This document shows positions 45,960 through 58,066 of a stretch of 64,000 bases of DNA, one piece after another. The position numbers were made by a program, and so were the translations under genes. The notes below the pieces were generated by a model. The model ran no database searches. It was not told the origin of the DNA and worked only from the letters and a program-made list of their open reading frames with translations. Source of the stretch: Ligula intestinalis (Eukaryota > Platyhelminthes > Cestoda > Diphyllobothriidea > Diphyllobothriidae); NCBI GenBank assembly GCA_036362985.1, contig JAYGXS010000005.1, positions 26,407,094-26,471,093 of the forward strand, given 5' to 3'. Positions within the stretch are counted from its first letter, which is position 1, and each line of letters starts with the position of its first letter.

Positions 45960-47290
45960 TTTCGGGCTACATTGAAAGGCTCGTTGTTATTTCAGATGAC
46001 GTGGTGCTACACATTGATGTATTGGTCAAACATCGTCGTAAAGGTGTCTGCGGATTGGGACGCGACAATATCCGCAGGCATAACATCCCATGCCTTAGAG
46101 TAGAAGAATTTTTCAGTAACACGTAATTTAAGAGGTTGCCCTCGTATGCTAATGTTAGTGGCCAGCTCAAAGGAATCGTTGGATGTGAGGTAACAATCCT
46201 GATCCCACAGTATGCCTAGTTCCCGCATAGGATAACTGCTAAGCTGTATTTAATCCAGGGGAAACAAGTTAAGATTGGACAATCATGTCTTGTTATGCAG
46301 ACACAATTGGCCTCGTATGTGCTTGTTTGCCCATCGTTGAATGCTTTCAATATTTATGCGTTTTTTATTGTTCACGGTCCCCAGGCTTAGGTGATACATT
46401 CCAACTGGGGTCGCCACAAATCCCAAACACCTTAATAAAGCACATTTAATTAAATTAAGCAAAGCCGCGCTTGATGAGATGCAAGCTGGACATTGCGGAT
46501 TTGGCTACCTTTGAGCAGTGGAGTGATGGCTTGAATAATGGCATGATCCGCATCCCAGCTCCTTCTGAGCATCTACCTCTGGCGGTGGCGTGCAATATGG
46601 TAATAAACCCTCCGGTGAATAGTACCAGTTCTGCCAAAGTGCGTAATAATTTTTCATTTGGCCACATTGAATGGCAGGAGCCATTATTCGAATCGATGCT
46701 AAGTTGCCTGTAGATTTAATGCATCATCTTCGTTGCATTTGACCTTCCAAAGTTTTAAGCCGTCAAAAACATTACGAGTTGGTAGTATTATCCGTTTTTG
46801 CAGTCATTAATATAAAAGGAAGATGATAGGGCCAAGAACAGAACCCTAGGGAACCCCACTCTCAATGGCCACCTCAGACGACCGCTAATCACCAAAACAT
46901 GCGTTCTGAGATCGACCGGTCAATAAGTTTTCGATCCATTGCAAAAGGTTGCTCCTTATGCCTATACGGCTGAGCTTGTGTAAGAGACGTTAGTCAAGTA
47001 CAGTGCTGAAATCCTTCTTGGAGTCTACTAAGACTGCATGCTGCGTATTTCCCTCATCAAGCGCTGGGGTTCATCATTCTAGACAATAGAGGCAATTGCT
47101 CAGTCAGGACCCTCCACTACGGAATCCATGCTGTTTGTCAGAGTGAAGCCAATGGCGCTCTAAATTTGCATCAGCTCGCACATAAATATTCCCAACAGTA
47201 TCTTACAAGCTTACTGGCCTGTAGTTGCTTGCGGACGCCTGACTCCCACTTTTATGAATAGGTGAGATACACAATCTTCCAATCGAGTAG
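45960..47290 (-). pseudogene. CR1-like LINE, inverted relic
   Basis: Reading the minus strand with many stops: SPIHKSGSQAS (about 47260), HSDKQHGFRSG (about 47140), RLLHKLSRIGIRSNLLQWIENLLTGRSQ (in parts, 46985-46900), SGVPQGSVLGPIIFLLYIND (in parts, 46860-46800). It then continues with SLHLIKRGFA (46470) and LTSNDSFELAT..RGQPLKLRVTEKFFYSKAWDVMPADI (46190-46080). Same family as 41860-45205, opposite strand, RT to C-terminus. Confidence 0.7.
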
Positions 47291-47349
47291 CAATTGGCCC
47301 GTATTAAGGGAGGCTCAAAACAGTAAGCACAGGGCTGAATCTTTTTATA

Positions 47350-47515
47350 GCTTTGCCGGCATTTCAATTTATATTTTTAGCGCCAGGAAGGCACTATCTA
47401 AAAAAACTTGAAAAGTTTCCGAAAAATATACGACGATGTGCGCAGATAAATGTACAAGTTTGTAATGTCAGCAGAAATTTCCCTTTTAGGGCAATATTTT
47501 GTGATGTCTTGAAAC
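47350..47515 (+). repeat. Dispersed repeat R4, copy 1
   Basis: TTTATATTTTTAGCGCC, GGCACTATCT, GTAATGTCAGCAGAAATT and CCCTTTTAGGGCAATATTT recur in order on the minus strand of 55295-55465. Non-coding. Confidence 0.55.
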
Positions 47516-48355
47516 CACAGGTGCACTAGAAAATAGGCAGTTAAAGAACTCTTGCGATTAAAATGGACGCAGGGTTCAATGGGCCTCCGTTTTTAAAAAG
47601 TATGTAGGATAAAAAACTGCTTAGTAAAATGAGCTAGAGGTGTAGATTAAGCTAATACTACAATGGCCGCTAAGGATGGAATAACAAAATGTGTGTATAA
47701 TTCACTCATGGTCGCTAATACGCATAACGTGAAACCTCTCGTAGAAGCATCAGTTAGCGTAGGGCCCCGACATCTCAGGAGCCAAAATGGGATTCTGGTC
47801 ATGGTAAGAAGCCAACGAAAAAGGAGCAGTTTAGACTGAATACGTCGATATGGCCTCCATCTTTTGAATGATTGGTGGTTTGAAGCATGCTGTTCAAGAT
47901 TGGTGGTTTATCGAGACATCTAGGCTCCCGGGACACGAGGCAGAGAAAAGTAATTTCAAGCGGATCTCCTTAATTCCCGATAATCCTTTCTCGGCGTCAG
48001 TGGAAGCGTGCTGGGCCCATATGTAGAAAGCTGCGCGGAAAAGATGATGAGAATAAAACATTAATTTAATTGGTGTTGAGAAAAATGTGCTGTCTTCGCT
48101 TGAAAGCAGATAGACAAGTTAGCGACTTAAGTTCAATTGCCAAGTTATTTTAAAGAAAACTATATCTGGACGCAAAGGACCAAAGCCTTTCGATGGGGTA
48201 AATGCCGGAGGAGGTATAATAAGTGCGAAATTTCTTAGGTTGTAAAGACGATTGACCGGGGCAATGACGGGCACATTGGGGAGATTTTAAATATTTTTAA
48301 GGCGAAAAAGGAAACCAAAGTCTGCGCCTTATGTCCTGCCACAATAAAATGTCAA
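47516..48355. other. Intergenic stretch
   Basis: No gene or known repeat recognised. Confidence 0.4.
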
Positions 48356-48359
48356 TGTC

Positions 48360-48600
48360 GTAACAGATTTTTTCTCGGGACGATAAAAACTGTGTGCATT
48401 GGTGGCTCGAAGTCAATCACTACCTTCGTTCTAAATGGTGCCCCAAGGATTCATCTTAGGGCCACCGCTCTCCCTAATCTATATCAGCGACTGTCTCGAC
48501 GACCTCGGTTGTAGTGACATAATGTTTGCTGACGATGTCAAACTCTTGAGAGCCATCAGGTCTGACGCCAATAGGCAAGCACATCAAGAGAGTCTTAGGT
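48360..48600 (+). pseudogene. CR1-like RT, part 1 (split by a Gypsy insertion)
   Basis: RTIKTVCIGGSKS, then MVPQGFILGPPLSLIYISD, DIMFADDVKLLRAIRSDANR and QAHQESL, where the LTR begins. The catalytic FADD is kept in this copy. Continues after the Gypsy element at 52979. Confidence 0.7.
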
Positions 48601-48963
48601 TGTTAGGATGGCCTAACGAACAGCCTTAGCAAGCAGTAGCTTGCAAGCAATAGCCCATTCATGGCAGGCTATCGGTCAGCCTACAAGAGGCGAACACAGA
48701 CTTGGAATCAATCAATCGATAATTCTAAATTCATATTGCTGCCATCCGTTGAGTAACCAGCCAATCCAACTGGCCACTAAGTCAAGAGGGGAGCTGATTG
48801 GCTCGATGTACATCGTGTTACACAGTTTACTGGCCTAAAAACGTTGTACCTTTTGCACTCAACGACTTCTGTTGTTGCACACTTCTTCTCGTGTTCTTCC
48901 TTTGGGGGCTCACACAAGGCGTTATTCGGCGATGATATTTTGGCCTGGGCTTCCGTTACAACA
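48601..48963 (+). repeat. Left LTR
   Basis: Begins TGTTAGGATGGCCTAACGAA, ends TTCCGTTACAACA. Differs from the right LTR by scattered substitutions and small indels, so the insertion is old. The sequence after it (TGTAGCGACGCAGG) is the expected primer-binding position but has no clear TGG start. Confidence 0.85.
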
Positions 48964-48989
48964 TGTAGCGACGCAGGTGCCTCATCTTT

Positions 48990-49682
48990 GTGAGTGCCTT
49001 GCAGTCACTTCGTGATGATGAAGTACGGACCCGTCTGCTCTCAAAAACTGAACTGGACCCGAAGTCTTCTCTGCAGATATTGACGGCCAAGTGTCAGCGG
49101 CAGACGAATCTCAAGCATGATTCAGCGAGTGTGGAGCAACCCAGTTCCTCGTTTGCCACCATTCATGTTCATGCTGTCACTCGGACAAAGTCGGTCTCGC
49201 CACAGAAGTCCCAAGATCCCACACCCAAAAAACCACCATCAGCGTGCTGGCAGTGTGGTTACTGGCATTTTGCTCACTTCTGTCCATTCAAGAATCATGC
49301 TTGTCACAAATGCCATAAACGAGGGCATAAGGAAGACCACCATCCGGCAGGCCAACTTCTCAAATCGAGGGCAAGTGACAGGAACGCAAGAAGTTCCAAA
49401 CGCCCTTCATCTTACTCTGGCCTTAAGTCCAACTCAATCCTTACCACATTCCAGACTGAATTTGAGGAACAGAAGAAATATCTTACGGTTACCATCGATG
49501 GCAAATCTGTACGCCTCCAGCTGGACACGGCATCAGACGTCAGTTTCCTCTCCAAACACACTTGGCAGATGATTGGGCGGCCTTCGATGATCACACCGGA
49601 TAAAAAGGCTATGAATGTTTCGGGTGGATTCCGCCGGCTCACGGGTGAGCTTGAATGTGACGTTTACTTTGAGGGCTTTTAA
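48990..49682 (+). pseudogene. Gypsy Gag C-terminus and protease
   Basis: An open frame of 230 residues carries CWQCGYWHFAHFC (C-X2-C-X3-H-X4-C), followed by CHKCHKRGHKEDH (C-X2-C-X4-H-X3-H), which is a double zinc knuckle unlike the usual single CX2CX4HX4C. Then VRLQLDTASDVSFLS, an aspartic protease active-site block (DTA-S), near 49520. The N-terminal capsid part is missing: only about 25 bases separate the LTR from this ORF. It ends in a stop at 49680-49682 before RT. Confidence 0.75.
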
Positions 49683-51205
49683 TTGAAGGGAACATGCTTT
49701 CTTACCAACCGCCCAAAGCTCGACTTAATTGGCCTTGATTGGATCGAGAAATTCGGTCTCTTAGAACTGCCATTTAACCGCATTTGCAATGGACTGCAGT
49801 CAACTTGGCCCAGTCCCACCAAATTGAATCAGCTGGCGAAAAATCTGATTTCGACATTGCAGACGAAGTTCGCTCGTTTTTCAAGACGGTCTTGGTTGCT
49901 GCAACAAGGCGAAAGTCACTCTTCGTTTTCAACCACATACAAAACCTGTGTTTAGACGCAAAGGCCGGTTTGTAAAGCTGCAGTTACAGTGGTGGACCAA
50001 GAGTTTGATTGCCTTCAACGAGATGGTTTTCTTCAACCAGTCAACTACTCAGCATGGGCTGCACCAGTCGTGGCTGTCGAGAAAGCCTCAGGTAAGGTCC
50101 GAATCTGTGCTGATTTTTTCATTGGTTTCAATGTTGCTTTTAACACATATCAGTATCCTTTACCCATGGCGGAAGATCGTTTTGCTAAGCTAAATGGCGA
50201 AACTTGTTTCGCTAAGCACGATCTATCCGATGCATACCTCCAAATCGAGGTGGACGAAGGTTCCTGGGAGCTTCTCGCCATTAAAACCCATCGTGGTCTT
50301 TTTCAATATACCCGTTTTCCATTCGGCGTTAGGACCGCTCCCCCTATCTTCCAGCAAATCATCGACACCATGCTGACGGGCACCAAAGGAGCCGCTGCTT
50401 ATCTGGATGATATCATTGTCACTGTTTCAAATAAAGATGAATTCTCGCAACGCCTGAAGACGGTACTCAGCCTAATTCAAGACCATGGTTTCCGTCTACG
50501 TCTGGAAAAGTGCACTTTTTGATGCCTTCTGTAAAATATCTCGACCAAGATGGCCGTCGCCCAGATCCAGACAATATCGAAGCCATCCAACAGATGCCAC
50601 CACCAGAGGACGTAAGTTCTTTATGCGCTTTCTTGGATCTCATGAGTCACTACAGCTCGTTCCTCCTGGAAATGCACCGCCTTCGTCGTCCGATGAATAA
50701 ACTACTCAAGAAAAATGTCAGGTGGTCCTGGTCGCGAGAGTGTCAACAAGCTTTTGAAGGAATGAAACCAATGTTGAGCTTTGACTTGCTGCTCACGCAC
50801 TTCAATCCTGATCTGAAGTTTTCTTGGCTGCGGACGCCTCCAAATATGGAATTGGCGCCGTGATTTCACATGCTTTTCCCGACAACACAGAGAAGGCTAT
50901 TTTTCATGCAGCAAGATCACTAACATCCGCTGAACGGACAGATTGAAAAGGAAGCCTTGGCTATCATTTTTGCCGTGAAGAATTTTCATAAGATGCTTTA
51001 TGGGCGTCATTTCACGCTTCTTACGGACCACAAGCTCCTTTTTGCTAGTTTGGCTCAAAAAAGGCATTCCTGTGTACTCAGCAAATCGCTTTCAGCGCTG
51101 GGCAACCATGCTGCTGGGCTACGATTTCGAAATCCCGTACTGGTCTATAACAACAATCAGTCAGGTAGACGCACTCTCACGCTTAATCAGCTCATAGGTT
51201 AAGGA
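49683..51205 (+). pseudogene. Gypsy reverse transcriptase-RNase H
   Basis: LIGLDWIEKFGL, then in a shifted frame LQRDGFLQPVNYSAWAAPVV, VRICADFFIGFN, CFAKHDLSDAYLQIEVDE, RFPFGVRTAPPIFQ and AYLDDIIVTV (catalytic Asp pair at 50406-50411, intact). Then GFRLRLEKCTF, the connection domain LRRPMNKLLKK, and RNase H block EKEALAIIFAVKNFHKMLYG..TLLTDHKLL (50945-51045). Several frame changes (around 49960, 50520, 50860, 51060) break it. Confidence 0.85.
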
Positions 51206-51224
51206 TCCTGACGACAGAGTCATT

Positions 51225-52400
51225 ATGTCCGTCTCCATTGAGTCCGAAGTCAACAGTCTACTTATGGATTCCATTCATGCACTTCCTGTCAGGTTTGAGA
51301 AAGTCCGGAAGGCAACCCAGCAGGATCCTATGTTGAGACGTGTTATCAATTACCACCGCAATAAGTGGCCCGGGAAAACCTCTGGGCAACCGCAGCAGTT
51401 CCACCAACGACGAAATTCTCGGTCTATCATCAACGATTGTATTCTGTTTTACGATCGTGTCGTTGTTCCGTAAAAAATACGAGCCAGGGTCTTGAGACAT
51501 TTCAACAACAGGCTTCCAGGCATCAACCGCATGATAACCCTGACTTTCAGTTATGTGTACTGGCTTCATATAGATCACCAACTGAAACAGCTGGCCCGTT
51601 CATTCACCAAATAAGCGCTCGCATCCAAGATGCCAGTGAAGACCACACTGAAAGCATAGCCTGATCCACAAGTCCCATGGTCCAGGGTCCACGTTGATTA
51701 TGCTGGACCGCTCAATTGCCAGATCTTCCTAATCGCCGTTGACTCTTACAGCAAATGGCCGGACGTCATCCTCATAGAACGCATGACAGACGGAGCCTCA
51801 ATCAACACACTTCGGTGACCGTTCAGCAGGTTCGGTTGTCCCAAAACTTTCGTGAGCGATTACGGCGGAAAAATTCACATCTGCGGCCTTTGCCCAATTC
51901 TGCAAGCAGTCGGGCATTAATCACGTACATTTTTCACCGTAACACCTGCAGTCCAACGGACAGGTTAAGCGATTCGTCGACACCTGCAAGTGGGTTCTCC
52001 AGGAGTCAAAAGGGGAGGGAACGACGAAAGAAGTTCTCGAACTATTTCTGCTGAACAATTGAGCCGCCACGAACCCTCAGACTCCAAACGGTGTCTCTCC
52101 TGCAGAAAGTTTGATGCAGAGAAAACTTCGCACACCATTTGACGTTATTTGTCTGCTGTCATCTGTTCGTGTTGTTGATGAATCAACACATCCGATTTCG
52201 ATAGAAAGGCAATTCAAGCGACGCCACAGTGCAAAACAACGATCGTTCCCCCCAGACCAGACGGTGCTTGCAAAGGACTACAGGAATAATCCGGAATAGT
52301 GGACGATTAGACGTGTTTACCGAAAGTATGGTGACGTGGTTCACGAAATTCGGGTCGGCTCCAACATCTGCGTGCGGCACGCCAACCACTTGAAACACAT
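51225..52400 (+). pseudogene. Gypsy integrase, badly degraded
   Basis: Landmarks in changing frames: LPVRFEKVRKATQQDPMLR (51275-51340), VHVDYAGPL (about 51690) with DSYSKWPDVI (about 51740) holding the first catalytic Asp, and FVSDYGGK (about 51850) with the second. The third (Glu) is not clear. The basic C-terminal tail region around 52200-52400 has QTVLAKDYRNNPE-like sequence, then VHEIRVGSNICVRHANHLKH. Inactive. Confidence 0.7.
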
Positions 52401-52604
52401 TGAATGTTCTGACTTTTCAAAACCAGGCCTAACCTTATCACTGAAACTATTAATGAATACATTCGACCTGCCAAAACACAGGCAAGAAACTGCAGTTCCA
52501 GTTGTCAGTCAATCTCCCCAACCTTCTAGGCAATCAGGCCAGAAACGAATGCAAACGGTTCCATTGCAAGTGAACCCGCAATTAAAATCTTACGAATTGT
52601 TTTC

Positions 52605-52616
52605 AAAGAGAGGAAG
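52605..52616 (+). promoter_or_regulatory. Polypurine tract
   Basis: AAAGAGAGGAAG immediately 5' of the right LTR, the normal place and composition for the plus-strand primer of an LTR retrotransposon. Confidence 0.8.
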
Positions 52617-52978
52617 TATTAGAATGGCCTACGAACAGCCTTAGCAAGCAGTAGCTTGCAAGCGATAGCCCATACACTTCAGGCTATCGGTCAGCCTACA
52701 AGAGGCAAACACAGACGTGGAATCGATCAATCGATAATTCTTAATTCATATTGCAGCCAGCCGTCGAGTCACCAGCCAATCCAACCGGTGACTACGTCAA
52801 GAGGGGATCTGATTGGGTTGATGTACATCGTGTTACACGGTTTGTTTTCCATAATACGTTGTGCCTATTACACTCAAAGACTTCTGTTGCTGCACACTTC
52901 TTCTCGCATTCTTCCTTTGGGGACTCACACAAGGCGTTATTTGGCGGTAATATCTCGGCCTGGGCTTCCCTTACAACA
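52617..52978 (+). repeat. Right LTR
   Basis: Begins TATTAGAATGGCCTACGAAC, ends CTTCCCTTACAACA. Aligned to the left LTR along its whole length. Confidence 0.85.
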
Positions 52979-53560
52979 CAAGTAACTTAGCAGCTGGTCT
53001 GCTCGTTGAAGCTTAAAATTCAGCGTTAGTAAATGCGTGGTTTAATGCTCCGTACTAGAAGGACCTATGCAGAGGTTGATTCCCTCCAATACCTCCTCGA
53101 TGGGCTACCACTTTCAAACGTTGACGAAGAGAAAGGCATCGGTGACCTGATAAACTCCTCGCTTAAACTATTTTCACGGCGTTCAAAGGCAGCTAAAAGC
53201 GCGACACAGGCGCTGTTTGCGATTAGACGGGGATTCGTACACATTGACAACGAACTCTTCAGAAAAAACGTACGGAGCGTTTGTTCATTCCCAATCGGTG
53301 TATGCCGTCCAAACCTGGCGTCCGTGGTTTAAGAAGGATTATCTGCTCTTAAAACGAATGTAGAAGACGGCTTTGAAGATGGTCAAGAATCTTGGTCATC
53401 TGCCTTATGAAGACAGGACTGTTTATGTGGGTATTTGAGGGTTCGAAACGCTACTTGTCCTTGGAGAAATTTTAAAGCAGCAGAGGCTATTGTTTACCAC
53501 CGTAAAACCACCCCACTGGCGTTGATCCATGGGAGGTTTGGCCTAGAGTTTACGCAAAAT
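52979..53560 (+). pseudogene. CR1-like RT, part 2 (after the Gypsy insertion)
   Basis: Continues from 48600: LAAGLLVEA (equivalent to LSNWSAS), then LRTRRTYAEVDSLQYLLDG, KGIGDLINSSLKLFSRRSKA, AKSATQALFAIRRGFVHID, and in other frames WRPWFKKDYLLLKR, MVKNLGHLPYEDR. The match resumes at the expected residue, proving interruption of one copy. Confidence 0.75.
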
Positions 53561-53599
53561 ATGAAGCAGAGGTCCGCTTCGAGTCTTCTAACCCAAAGA

Positions 53600-55010
53600 A
53601 ATGTCATGTTCGCTAACTCTTCCAGATCAGTTGCTCAATTCTTCCGTCTTCGGTCGTCGGCTAAGCTTCAGAAAGTCATTCTACCCTAACTCAATGGCAA
53701 GAATCATTACAGATTTCTGCATAAATAATAACATGCGCAGCTCCTCACAGCATGGCTTTTTAATGGATCGATCTTGTGAAACATGCCACATGTCTTTTCT
53801 AAATCTACTTACTTCTCTTCGTAATGATCATCTATCTGTGGTAGTAATCTATTTTGACCTCAGTAAAGCATTTGATAAAGTTCCTCACAGGAGGCTCCTA
53901 GCCAAACTATAGGCTATTGGATTTCGTAGTTCTCTTACTGACTTCATCAGATCTTATCTTTCAAATCGACAACAAAAGGTTTTAGTGGGATCCTCATAGT
54001 CTACTCCTACCGCAATTTTGAGTGGTGTCCTTCAAGGTACCGTGCTAGGTCCTCTGCTCTTTTTGCTTTACATAAATGATATCTCATTGAGTGTTAAACA
54101 CTCCCAATCTTCTATTTATGCAGATGATCTCAAGTGTGTTTACTCCTTCTCTAACTCTACGGCCACGAGATGCATAGAACAAATTCATTCGGATCTGCAC
54201 GCTCTTTCGGCGTGGAGCTCAACATGGCAGATGTAGTTCTCACCTACTTAGTGCCGATACATGTGCTTTGGGCCTGAAAGGCTGCCACAACCTGTTATTT
54301 TTCAAGGTAACCCAATGACTGAATGTTCCAGGATCAAGGACCTAGGATTAAGCTACACCAATAAATTAGACCTTTCTCCTCACGCCGATAGAATTACAGC
54401 CAAAGCCGCACAGATTTGCGGCTTTATCTCTAATAATTTTTATCTTCTTTAAATGAAATTAAGACTTTATCGTATGTTCGTGCGCCCCATCTAAGAATAC
54501 TGTTGCCCCTTTTTCGGTCTCATGAATGAAGGTAGCCGTTCAAAAATTGAACAAATTCAAAAAAATTTCACAAGAAAACTGTTGTATCCGACAGCTCCTA
54601 ATACTTGCTACTCAAATAGATGTCAATTAACAAAACTAAGGTTCCTTTGGGTCAGGAGATTGGAAGCAGGCTTTTGTCTCCTTTTTCGCCTTAATAATTG
54701 CACAAATTTACCCAGGACTTCTGTCATTACCCCCGTCAGCCGTCCCTTCAACCTAAGAAACTCGGCACTTGTTATACCCCCTCCTGCATCTTCCTCATGT
54801 AAACGCTCTTTGTTTTTTGCTTCCAGATATAGCTTTCTTTGGAATAACTTGCAAATCGAAATAAGGTCGTTAACTAGACTGTCTGCTTTCAAACAGAGAC
54901 TGCCCATTTATCTTAACACTGATTCTATTAACCTTCTATTCTCCTCATCTTTTCCTAGCAGCTTTCTCCATGACTCCGAGAAAGGACCATCGGGAATTTA
55001 GGAGATCCAC
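53600..55010 (+). pseudogene. Second LINE family (jockey/CR1-like), copy 1
   Basis: SSQHGFLMDRSCETCHMSF, VVIYFDLSKAFDKVPHRRLL, VLQGTVLGPLLFLLYINDI, SIYADDLKCVYSF (catalytic pair intact), MCFGPERLPQPVIFQ, DLGLSYTNKLDLSPHADRI, then the C-terminal WVRRLEAGFCLLFRL, FFASRYSFLWNNL and HDSEKGPSGI-stop. In-frame stops at about 53911, 53998 and 54235. The endonuclease is absent (5' truncation). 3' UTR probably extends to about 55290. Confidence 0.8.
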
Positions 55011-55294
55011 TTGAAACTATTCTCTCTTCCTCGTGTCCCCCGAGAACCTAGATGTTTCCATTAACCACCGCTGAATCACACAAAGCCACGCGGAAGTACT
55101 CAGTCTAAAATGATGCAGTTTCGTTGAATACGCACCTTCCTCAGACCACCCATACCTATTTCTGCTCTACTACTATGTTCCTACTACTATCTTCCTAAGC
55201 AGTTTTTTTTCTTTTGCACACTTTTTGAACATGGAGGCCCGTTGAACACTGTCTCCATTTTCACTGTAAATTCTTTTTAACTGCCATAATTTTT

Positions 55295-55465
55295 CGTTTT
55301 TAGTTCAAAAGTACCAGCAAAAAATTGCTAAATGTTGCCCCAAAAGGACAATTTCTGCTGACATTATAACGACTTTCTACGTCTACTTGCACATATTGCC
55401 AAATTATTTTTTGAATTTTTATTTTTTCGAAATTAACTTTGTATAGATAGTGCCGTACCGGCGCT
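55295..55465 (-). repeat. Dispersed repeat R4, copy 2
   Basis: Complement of the 47350-47515 pattern. It overlaps the truncated end of the inverted LINE copy 3, whose reading frame stops making sense where R4 begins (FGIWNLYFL). Confidence 0.55.
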
Positions 55466-55489
55466 TAAAAAATATAAATTCCAAATTCC

Positions 55490-56710
55490 AAATAACTGAC
55501 ATCTCTCCGTATAAGAAATAGTTGATCGCGGAAGAGCAAATATTCTTCGAGTAAACACTCTCTGTACCTTTTCAACCTTACCGCGGCCAGAAGCATTCAT
55601 TAGACCAAGGAGGGGACAGCAGTATCCTAGGATGGATAGAACAATCATGCGGTACAGTTTAAACTTTATTTCCAGAAGGTATAAATTATGGGATATAAAT
55701 CCATATATCTGTGCAGCCTTCGCAGATATTCTATCCGTATGAGGCGATAATGCTGGGTTAGTTGTGTAACTTACGGTGGATCATTCTAAAAGTGGAGTAT
55801 TTTGAAAGACTAGTGGACCAGGAAGCTTGGCGGGGCCAAAACACATTAAACTACACTTGGATGGCGAAAATTCCATCTGACAGGTAGCACTCCGACGTGA
55901 GAGTGTTAGCGGGCCTGCGTTTATTTTATCATTATATATATTAACCGTGTCTTTACAAAATGAGTAAGTGCACTTCAGGTCGTCTGCGTAAATGAGATTC
56001 TGTGAATTTTTCAGGACCGTTGAAATTCCATTTATGCATATAATGAAGAGCAGAAAACGCAAGACTGTGTCTTGAAAAACGCAACACATGACCAGCTGAG
56101 CCATCGAGTAGCTTTTACCTACTGAGGCCTTCTAGCTGCATGCAGATAAGGAGGAACCGATGAAGTCAAGGAGAGGGAGTGGATGCCGATGGCTTCCAGT
56201 TCTCTCAGAAGTCGTCTGTGTGGTACCTTGTCGATAGCTTTGCTAAGGTAAAAGTAGATCAAAACCGCTGATTGCTGTTCGTTACGAAGGGAAGTGACGA
56301 GGTTAGGAAAAGCTAAGTGACACGTTTCGCATGATTGTCCAGATAGAAAACCATGCTGCAAGTCGCTAAGAAGCTTGCTTCCTAGGCAAAAATCGAAAAT
56401 CTGATTAAAAATGGTATTTGCCAGTATTTCGACTACAGGGGTTGGGTTTTATGAGCGCCTCGGTAATTGGTTACGTCTTAACGAGATCCAAACCTGAAGA
56501 CAGGAAGAATGATAAACGCCTTCTATGGGTCAGGAAAGAATCCATTTTAGTGATAGACTAATAATATATGGCTAAGTAATCAGGAAAAGCTCGGTATTCG
56601 TTTCATAAGTGAGTTTGGAATAGCGTCAGTTCCAGAAGAGTGTGAGTTTTTTGGCGAATTATATGCTTACGAATTAATTCTATGGAGAAATCAATTGTAT
56701 TGAAAATATT
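55490..56710 (-). pseudogene. Second LINE family, copy 3 (inverted)
   Basis: The minus strand starts IDFSIELIRKHIIRQKTH (56700), then LQHGFLSGQSCETCHLAF, IYFYLSKAIDKVPHRRLL (Asp to Tyr), LIYADDLKCTYSF, MEFSPSKCSLMCFGPAKLP, LGYCCPLLGLMNASGRGKVE and TRRIF. The N-terminal part matches copy 4 best. A 5' junction with copy 2 near 56700 is head-to-head. Multiple stops. Confidence 0.75.
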
Positions 56711-58066
56711 GTCTGTTCATAAAACACCTTTTCTAGCTAAACTGTTTCCAAAATTAATCACCAATAAAAATACAGATTTTTGCATAAGCAATCAAAAATT
56801 CAATATATCTCAGCATGGTTTTTTACCGGACCGATCTTGTGAAACATGTCATATGTCTTTTCTTAATCTCCTCACTTCTCTTCGTAACGATTATTGATCT
56901 GTGGTGGTCATCCACTTTGATCTTAGTAAGGCATTTGATAAAGTACCTCATAGGAGACTACTAGCCAAAATAGAGGCTATAGGATTTTGAAGTCCTCTTA
57001 TTGACTTCATTAGATCATATCTTTCTAATCAAAAACAACACGTCTTAGTGGGGTCCTCATACTCTACCCCTGGCGCTATTTTAAGTGCTGTCCTTCAAGG
57101 TACCGTTCTGGGACCCCTGTTGTTCTTGCTTTATATAAATGATATTTCAACAATAGTTGAACACACTCAAGCGTATATATACGCGGACGACTTGAAATGT
57201 GTATACTCCTTCTCTAACTCCACGGCTGAGCGATTCTTAGAACGCTTTCATTCGGATTTGGACGCTCTATCTGCGTGGAGTTCCACGTGGCAGATGGAGT
57301 TCTCGCCTTCTAAGTGCCAGTTCATGTGTTTTGGGCCTAAAAGGCTGCCACAGCCTATCATTTTTCAATGTTACCCCTAGACTGAATGTTCTAACATTAA
57401 GGACTTAGGTTTAAGTTACACCAATAAATTAGATCTTTCACCTCACGCTGATAGAATTACAGCAAAAGCTGCTCAGATATGTGGCTTCATCTCTTATAAT
57501 TTCTACCTTCCCGAAATAAAGCTAAGACTTTATCGTATGTATGTGCTTCCTATTCTCGAATACTGTTGTCCATTCTTCGGTCTAATGAACAAATCTAGCC
57601 GTTCAAAAATTGAAAGTGTCCAAGGAAGATTCACTAGAAGGGTCCTCTATCCGGCATTTTCAGATACTTCCTACTCAGATAGATGTGAGATTTCGAAACT
57701 GAAATATCTTTGGGTCAGGAGACTGAAAGCAAGGTTTTGTCTCCTGTTTCGCCTTAATAATAGTTCAAATCTCTCCAAGATTTCTGCCCTTACTCCCGTA
57801 ACTCGCCCTTACAACCTAAGAAATTCAACGATGATTATACCTCCTCCTGCTTCCTCCACTTCTAAGCGATCTCTATTTTTTGCTTCTAGGTATAGCTATC
57901 TGTGGAATAATTTGCCGATTGATATTCGCGCGTTTACTAGTCTATGTGCATTCAAGCGAAGACTGCACATTTATCTTAACACTGAATCTATTAACCTTTT
58001 GTTTTCCTCATCTTTTACGGGAAGCTTTCTTCATGATCCTGAGAAAGGACCATCGGGAATTTAGGA
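56711..58066 (+). pseudogene. Second LINE family, copy 2
   Basis: ISQHGFLPDRSCETCHMSF, VVIHFDLSKAFDKVPHRRLL, VLQGTVLGPLLFLLYINDI, YIYADDLKCVYSF (intact), MEFSPSKCQFMCFGPKRLP, LEYCCPFFGLMNKSSRSKIE, WVRRLKARFCLLFRL, YLWNNLPIDIRA and HDPEKGPSGI-stop. Only four in-frame stops by eye (56895, 56988, 57378 and the end). Closest to copy 1. Confidence 0.8.

Larger units (their letters stand above)
48601..52978 (+). mobile_element. Ty3/Gypsy LTR retrotransposon, 4.4 kb
   Basis: Two LTRs (48601-48963 and 52617-52978) of 363 and 362 bp, both ending ..ACAACA; the left starts TG, the right has TA at the same place. A purine tract lies directly before the right LTR. Gag, protease, RT, RNase H and integrase remnants follow in Ty3/Gypsy order. 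The Gag zinc motif suggests the CsRn1/Kabuki-type group described from flukes and insects. It is inserted within a CR1-like RT relic, so it is younger than that LINE. Flanking bases TAGGT and CAAGT could be a decayed 5-bp duplication. Confidence 0.88.
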
